From positions 15,525,873 to 15,589,872 of the forward strand of contig HG738137.1 of the NCBI GenBank assembly GCA_000499405.2: DNA of 64,000 nt, given 5' to 3'. This DNA is from Onchocerca volvulus (taxonomy: Eukaryota; Nematoda; Chromadorea; Rhabditida; Onchocercidae). The position numbers were made by a program, and so were the translations under genes. Positions 57,784 through 64,000 of this stretch are shown here, piece after piece. The notes beneath the pieces are model-generated. The model had not been told where the DNA came from. It saw only the letters and a program-made list of their open reading frames with translations, and did not search any database. How positions within the stretch are numbered: position 1 is the first letter of the stretch; every line of letters starts with the position of its first letter.

Positions 57784-60473
57784 GCAAAAATTCCGCTTGG
57801 TAATGATCCGTGAACTATAAAGTTGCGATTATAAATGTAATTTTTTTTTTTTTACTTATATTTGACATGAAAGGAATATTCACATTTCCTAGACGAATCC
57901 ATTAAAACCATGATAAAACTATCAAAAATATAAAAATGTAGGAAATGTTTGGGATTTTAGATAAAATCCGGAAAGAATTATTTCTAATGTTATCTGGGAA
58001 AATTATATCGTAAATAATCATATTAAGCACATTCTTTGCATGAAAAATTTAGTCATTTGATTTAAAAAAAAAATAAACAATAAATTTGAAATCTTATTGA
58101 GAGATGAAGATTAAGAGTCTTTATTCATGTAAATAAATCTTTTCGTACATTGAAATTTTTGATTGTAAAAAATACGATGTGATATTATGAAATCAAAAAA
58201 ACAAAAACGAAAAAAAAAACCGGAAATATTTAAAATTAAATATGTTTTGGGTCAAATAAATCCGGTGATTTGTGTCAATATTACAAAAAAAAAATAACGT
58301 AGATGTTTAAAATATGGATAAAATCTTGAAGGTTTGGGTAAAATAAATCCGGCGATTTCCTATAAAAATTTTATTTTTAAAACTCACAATTGTTATTATC
58401 GTATAAAATCAATGAAATTCAATTTTGAAAATTTCAAATATGAAAATTTTACGAAAAATTTTTAATAATTATAACAATACATAAGGAAAATATGACATAC
58501 AGATTGAGTAAAGTGAATTGGTAAAACTTAAGAAATTGTTAGCAAAAATATAAAAGAATAAAATATAAATAAAATATGCATAATTCTGCTTATATTTTCA
58601 AATTAAATTAGTATGAAAATTATTGCAAAAAATCGTTAACTACTTCAAATTTTTACTGAAATACTAATTAAAATGCAAAATTTAAATACCAAAAATGTTT
58701 ACAATGCTATTAATTATAATGCAGGGAATTTAAATGCAATTGCTTGTTTTTTTTCCTATAATAATTTTCTATATTCAAAAATTTTTTTTCATTCTCTTTC
58801 GTCACCTTCCTTTCCTTTCTCTTCTTTTTTAAATTAGTGAGCTTTTGTTGCAATAAAAGGTTTTAAGTTTTCTATTTTTTCTTTCTTTCTCTTCTTCTTG
58901 CTTCTCCTTTTCCAATTTAGTTTGAACATCAAAAAGAATATTATGATAGAATTCAGCTTTGTTTCTCAATTAAAAATGTGATTAATCAATCATGATTTTA
59001 ATAATTAATTACTCCTATTGATTTGATATTTGAATTGCAGAAATTGCATTTTTGATGTTCTATCGATTCTAATATTTAATTCTAAAAATTTCAAGGATTC
59101 AAGTTAAACGATCAATAATATAATGCAAGTAAAACAACGGTTTCTTAAATTCCATTCATCCATTCCAACACCCAATACTTAATATATTATCCATATAAAT
59201 TATGAAATGATTGAGAATTTTTTAGGATAAATAATGAGACGGAAGAAAGCAAAAAAATAATAATGCCAAAGAAAAAATCAATTATCGTAACTATTTTTAG
59301 CAAAAATTTATTTCCTAAATTTTTTCAAATTAATATCTTGTTGAATTATTTATATCCTTAAATAATTGAGAAAGAAAAAGAAAAAGAATGAATGGTATCT
59401 TGCAAAATGTTATAACAAAGCACTTTTAGCTTTAAAAATCTGACTACTTTTTTAAACGAAAGAGAGAAAAAGAAGTATATTGAAATTTTTTCCATTTAAT
59501 TTTAGTTGACATCATATTCAAACTTATGATATATATATTGATTATTGGTGTTTTTTCTCTTTTTTTTTTTTTTTTGGAATGAATAGGAAATATTTTTTAA
59601 ACTATATATTTGAGTGTTTTAATTTTTGATTTTAAGATATTTGTAAATCGTTTTTTTTCTCATTTTTTCAAAAATATTATAAATCATTTTTTGTTTCCTA
59701 TCATTCCAATGTTATACCATGACTAAAACATTCACCGAATTATTTATATATATATATATATCCAAATATTAAAAAATTTCCAATTTATTAATTTAATTCA
59801 AATTTAATAACTAATTGCAAAGTAATGATTAATAGAAAGAAGAAGGGAAGATAATCACTTTTTTTTTATTGCTATATCCAAATAATTTTCCGCCTGAAAT
59901 CTTCTAGGTATAGAAGAAAACAAATAAACGAATAAAAGCAAGAAGAAAAATAAGCAGAACAATTTGTTGTATGAAATAATATATATTATTATTTGAAAAA
60001 GATATCAAATATATTTAGAATCTTTTATTTTATTATGTTTTTTACTTACTGTGATTTACATTCATTTTAAATCTTCAATTTGAATAAATTTGATTTTTTT
60101 AATAAGAAAATCTTGTGTTTGCTAATTTGAAATTTAGTAGAATAATATAGCTATAATTATATTAAGCATTATTTAATAATTAATAATAAAAACATTTATA
60201 AATCTTATTCATTCGATTACGAATTTTTTATGAATATTTGTATGATAATTCTTCATTATTTAAAAATTACAAACATTTTCGATAAATCTTGACCATTTAA
60301 CCTATGAAATTTTGGTTATAACTTTAATATCAATAAAAAATATTGACAATAAATTCCTAATTATTCAATTATGAATATTTTTGATAATTTTTCTTAAATT
60401 CACTACAAAATTTCTATATTTCCATAATTTTGGTTGCATACGACCCAGAGTTTTTTTTTTTTTTTCTGGTAAA

Positions 60474-60543
60474 GGAACCAATTTCCCTGGAATCGATTCA
60501 GTCAGAAATAGGGACGCTGTTTTCGTAAAGCGTCATTGGTTCC
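60474..60543. other. GC-rich island with nested inverted repeats (tRNA-sized folded element)
   Basis: GGAACCAAT (60474-60482) pairs with ATTGGTTCC (60535-60543). Inside it GACGCT (60513-60518) pairs with AGCGTC (60529-60534), directly abutting the outer arm, and CTGGAATCGATTCAG forms a near-palindrome between. The result is a three-way-junction shape about 70 nt long. It lacks the three-armed cloverleaf and T-loop of a tRNA. GC content stays raised to about 60595. A 71-codon plus-strand frame covers it but matches nothing I know. Confidence 0.5.
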
Positions 60544-60926
60544 TATGGTGTCTGGTGCGCTTTGTTCGATCCATGAAAAACCCCAGAGATACTATTTGAA
60601 TGATATATGATACTGATGTGAATGATATATGATACTGACTGATGAAATATATAAGCTTTAGAAATACGATTGGAAGTTTCTTGAAGAAAAAAAGGATTGA
60701 AAATAACGGAATTAAAACGTAATTAATGAAAAAAAAATCAAAGAGAAGAAAAAACGAGAGAGAAGATAAGAAAACAAATAGTATATATTAAAAAACGATG
60801 AAAGTTTTTTGATATATTCGTTGAGATGAAATTATCAAATCGAATTGACTGAATTAAGAAAAATGGAAATGGGCCAAATCTCCTGCTTTGACAAGAATGT
60901 TGTTGAGCTCTGCTAACTGATAATTA

Positions 60927-60941
60927 GTTTCCTATGGCAAC
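60927..60941 (+). promoter_or_regulatory. X-box-like RFX/DAF-19 site
   Basis: GTTTCCTATGGCAAC matches the RFX X-box (GTTNCC..GGNAAC) with one extra base between half sites. RFX factors drive ciliary genes in nematodes. It lies 3.6 kb upstream of the ttll-11 start codon, farther than typical. Confidence 0.4.
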
Positions 60942-62144
60942 GCAGTTATAATATCATTTGCATGTTATAAATTTGATATGCTTTCAAAATTAAAAAAGAT
61001 TTAAAGAAAAAAATTAAAAAAAAAAGCATCTAAAATTTCTTACTCTGAAATTCAAATAAAAATTAAATTATAAATTTCCTCTTTTTTATCTTTTTTTTTC
61101 TCCTAGAAATTATCGGATTTTTTATTTTGCCATCAAATGTATTCAGTACATTTTATCAAACTTATCAATTTGACTAATTTTATTTCAATATTTTGACTTC
61201 AAACAATAGTTCATTTAATTAATAAATAGAATGAGGAAAATCAATTGCTGATAACTTTGTATGTTTGATAAGGGATATTACGAATATATCGAAGCTAGCG
61301 AATGATTAATAGAGCTAACAAAAGTTATCGTCAATGAATTGCCAATAATTCAATTTATTTTCAATTTCCTCCTTCTATCTTACAATTTAGTTGTTGCTTA
61401 GCATTTAATGTTTACTCACGTAATCGATATATATAATAAACTTTATTTGAGTTGAAAAACTGGAAGTTTTTTTTCAAATTCAAATTTTTGAAATTTAACT
61501 TTTAACATGTATCATTTTTAATAAAACAATAACCATCGTATCGTTCATGTGAAATATTTATTCCGGTAAATATATTTTCGATCTTATAGATTAAAACCTT
61601 GGAAAGCTAAAAAGTTAAAAATTTCAATTAATCAAATTATTGATAGAAAATGGAAATTTTATAATTATATAACATTATGGAACAAGAATTATTAAGCCGT
61701 TGTCGTTAGTATCTTTTGAAATTTTTTATTCATTCCTGCAAAGTAGTCCAAGAATTTATGAAAGACCAATTTATTAATATAAGCTAACGATTTATACGAA
61801 AATTAGCTTGTAATTAAATATTAATTATTATTTAAAAATAATTTGGCAAAAGTATAAATATTGGTAAGAGATTATTTTTCCGAATCAAGCTTATCATCGA
61901 AATATGATAATGTAAATCTGTTTTCTTCAATTTCACTGATTTTTGACAAGGAATTTAAAAGTTTTTGGCTTCTTCAAATAAATTTTAAGTTATTCGTAAA
62001 ATGCTCTTATTTGCATTAATGTTATATTACGCAAGGAACTTACAGTTTCACATAAATACCTTTTTTTTTTTTTTTTTTCAATTCAACGTATGTTATGATT
62101 TCAAAAGCTTTTACGTATATTTTTAAGTTATATTTAGCATCAGT

Positions 62145-62157
62145 GTTGCTAAGCAAC
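62145..62157 (+). promoter_or_regulatory. Palindromic X-box-like site
   Basis: GTTGCTAAGCAAC is an inverted repeat of the RFX half site. It lies 4.8 kb upstream of ttll-11 and 1.3 kb from the PMP3-family exon, downstream of that gene in its own orientation. Confidence 0.35.
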
Positions 62158-63363
62158 CATTTGTCCAAATTTTGATAAATATGTCTGATGTAACGCTAAA
62201 ATTTAGATAATCAATATTTAATGGTTGGTTAAGTTTTTAAAGACAAATTTAACTTTACAACTTCGTTTTAGAAAATAAAAATAGACAAAAACCTAAAAAT
62301 TCAATATTTGCTTTTATTTGTACTTTTTTTTTCCATGGTGACATAGGTTGTTATCGATAAATACAATGGAAAAATTATTTATTTCTTCCATCATTAGGAT
62401 ACAAAACAAGTTAAAGAAAAAAAAAAACCACAGAAAAAGTGAAAAAGCAGAAGGAGAAAAAAGAGCACAATTAATAGCTAATAGAGCATATAATAATTAC
62501 TAATTATCCATTTCCATTTCCTTCAATTGAAAAATTTTTCAACGATTAATTCTTATTCTTTTCTAGATAAAAGAAAAAAAAAAAGGCAGAATAATACAAT
62601 ACAATAAGCAGCAGATAAATAAATATGTGGTATTTTAAATATGAAGGATTGAATTTAATTATTAAACCTATAAAAAGAAAAGAATTATGGAAAATGAGAT
62701 AAAGTTAAAAGTGATGAATAAGATTGAAAAATAAGCAAAATAAAAAATCAAGAATGGAAAAGAAAAATGAAATTTGGTAATGAAATATTCAATCAAATAA
62801 AAGCATAGATTGCAAACCTTTCCTTTATTAATAATCAGCAATATGAAAGGACATAAAGATGAATATAATATTTCGAGAAAAAAAAAAAAATTTAATAGAA
62901 ATTTGTATTACAATTCGAATGAGTTCAAATTTTAAAATATTTACTAAATTTCCTAATATCAATCTTAAATGAAACAAAATTTAGATCAGATAAGCATAAT
63001 TATCATATGTGATTGATCAGAAATTGCAAACAAAATCTTTTCAGATGAAAAATTCAATATTGTAGCATATATCAACATGCTGCTAATTTCTTAAATTTTA
63101 AAATTTTCAATTATTTGCTTTCATTTAAATTGTAGATACAATTGGATCAGAAGAAAGAAGGGATTAGGTAAAAATTGATTCAAAAAAAAAAAGAAAGATT
63201 TTTATTCTAAAGTCAAATTATTAATGAATAAGGTTTAAATTTAAAATGGATGTGATGAAAATGTGAAATGAATGATAGCAAATACAAAATGAATTGACAA
63301 AAAAAAACAAGAAAACTGGAATAATGGATGATCGATATTTGATTAGTCAAAATTAATTAGCGA

Positions 63364-63483
63364 TCAATATCTGACGATAATGAAACAAGCATGTATCAAA
63401 CCAGGTATATATCCAAGTAATGTCAGCAGGATGTTAATAGCCAAATCGACACCACAACCTTTTTCGAAAAATACACCAATAGG
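63364..63483 (-). CDS. PMP3/UPF0057 small membrane protein, last exon
   Basis: The minus-strand exon starts after a good acceptor (ATTTTAG) and encodes 39 residues: PIGVFFEKGCGVDLAINILL, then TLLGYIPGLIHACFIIVRY, and a stop. This is the second half of the Pmp3 (plasma membrane proteolipid 3) domain, including the GCG-D-INILLTLLGYIPG-IHA signature and the second membrane helix. Family members are 50-60-residue two-helix proteins, linked in yeast and plants to membrane potential and salt tolerance. The upstream exon, coding the start and first helix, is not visible in the remaining 517 bp and presumably lies beyond the right edge. Phase at the junction is 0. Confidence 0.92.
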   Translation of the reverse strand, partial: PIGVFFEKGCGVDLAINILLTLLGYIPGLIHACFIIVRY

Positions 63484-64000
63484 CTAAAATAAAATTTAAT
63501 TAATAAAAAAAAGAAAAGAATTAAATTGAACATTTTAAATAATATATTCAATCGATAAAAATTAATTTTTTTTTTTGATTTGTCAATTAAATAAAAAAAA
63601 AATTATTCCTTCAATATTGTAAGAAAATAGAAAAATGCAATAAAAATGATTAAAATTAGCAACAATAATCGAATAATACTAATATCTTATTTAATTTTTT
63701 TCTTTGAGGAGATTTCATACCAATAAAAATTTTACAAATCAATAAAATTATTTTGTATCTTTTGCATTTATTTATTTTTATTTTATTTCAATTTTCTAAA
63801 TATATTTCAATGTTCAATTTAGTATATGTAATTGTCAGATAATTTACATAACATAGTGGTACTTATTTATTTGAATTAATAATTACGATATTTGAGTGCT
63901 TTGTTACTGCAATAACCAGTATAATATTATAACAGTGAATTTTAATGATAAATTAGGGACTAGTTATGAAAACAATATTTGAAATTAATTGAAAAATGAG
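63484..64000. other. Intron of the PMP3-family gene
   Basis: AT-rich, and no first exon is recognisable on the minus strand. Confidence 0.5.

Larger units (their letters stand above)
57346..63363. other. Spacer upstream of ttll-11
   Basis: About 6 kb of AT-rich sequence without a convincing exon. It holds a 14-bp direct repeat pair (57559 and 57770), two RFX X-box-like motifs (60927 and 62145) and a GC-rich structured island (60474-60600). The rest is homopolymers and A/T-rich sequence in which I see nothing. Confidence 0.5.

Noticed and set aside
57554..57787. 77-residue minus-strand ORF between the 14-bp repeats
   Set aside because: No recognisable family and the frame uses the repeat itself as start and end; kept only as a repeat finding.
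60474..60543. tRNA gene on either strand
   Set aside because: The 7-bp end pairing and 70-nt length tempt, but only two internal hairpins form, the T-loop GTTCRANYC is absent and no anticodon arm can be placed.

Overview
The window is about 64 kb of very AT-rich nuclear DNA from a nematode, most likely a filarial (onchocercid) worm. The evidence for this is short phase-consistent exons, TTTCAG/TTTTAG 3' splice sites, many homopolymer and A/T microsatellite runs, genes whose closest remembered relatives are nematode ones, and a fragment that looks like a Wolbachia leucine aminopeptidase inside an intron. The assignment to filariae is inference. There are no prokaryotic operons, CRISPR arrays or intact tRNA/rRNA genes.

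Layout. 1-9.2 kb is gene-poor: AT-rich spacer with a 697-bp element bounded by inverted repeats and flanked by TA (5211-5907), a decayed antisense 18S rRNA fragment (7189-7356), and several diverged direct duplications. 9.24-24.68 kb (+) is a complete 29-exon TMC mechanotransduction-channel gene (1,428-codon model). 27.7-28.3 kb (+) holds the last two exons of a small Cys-rich membrane (CYSTM-like) protein. 31.3-36.1 kb (-) is SNX17 (PX-FERM endosomal recycling adaptor, 12 exons). It is head-to-head with smc-5 at 37.1-48.7 kb (+, 30 exons, 1,065 aa), and the two share a roughly 1-kb C-rich intergenic region that is a plausible bidirectional promoter. The last intron of smc-5 contains the pepA-like bacterial fragment. 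smc-5 is tail-to-tail with ttll-11 (49.75-57.35 kb, -, 14 exons, 691 aa, tubulin polyglutamylase). 57.3-63.3 kb is mostly spacer, with two RFX X-box-like motifs, a 14-bp direct repeat flanking about 200 bp, and a GC-rich island with nested inverted repeats at 60.47-60.6 kb. The right edge carries the last exon of a PMP3/UPF0057 small membrane protein (63364-63483, -), whose 5' part lies outside the window.

Function. The genes are not a pathway: this is ordinary eukaryotic gene neighbourhood. TMC and TTLL-11 are both associated with sensory (including ciliated) neurons in C. elegans, SNX17 acts with Retriever in endosomal recycling, and SMC5 acts with SMC6 in genome maintenance. Exon coordinates in the entries come from reading splice sites and checking phase by hand. 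The frame closes without a stop through all of tmc, smc-5 and ttll-11, and through snx-17 apart from one ambiguous junction.

The most interesting items are the pepA-like insertion in smc-5, the 18S rRNA relic, the TA-flanked inverted-repeat element, the structured GC-rich island near 60.5 kb, X-boxes upstream of ttll-11, and an orphan exon-like hydrophobic ORF just 3' of snx-17 that would be phase-compatible as an alternative last exon.
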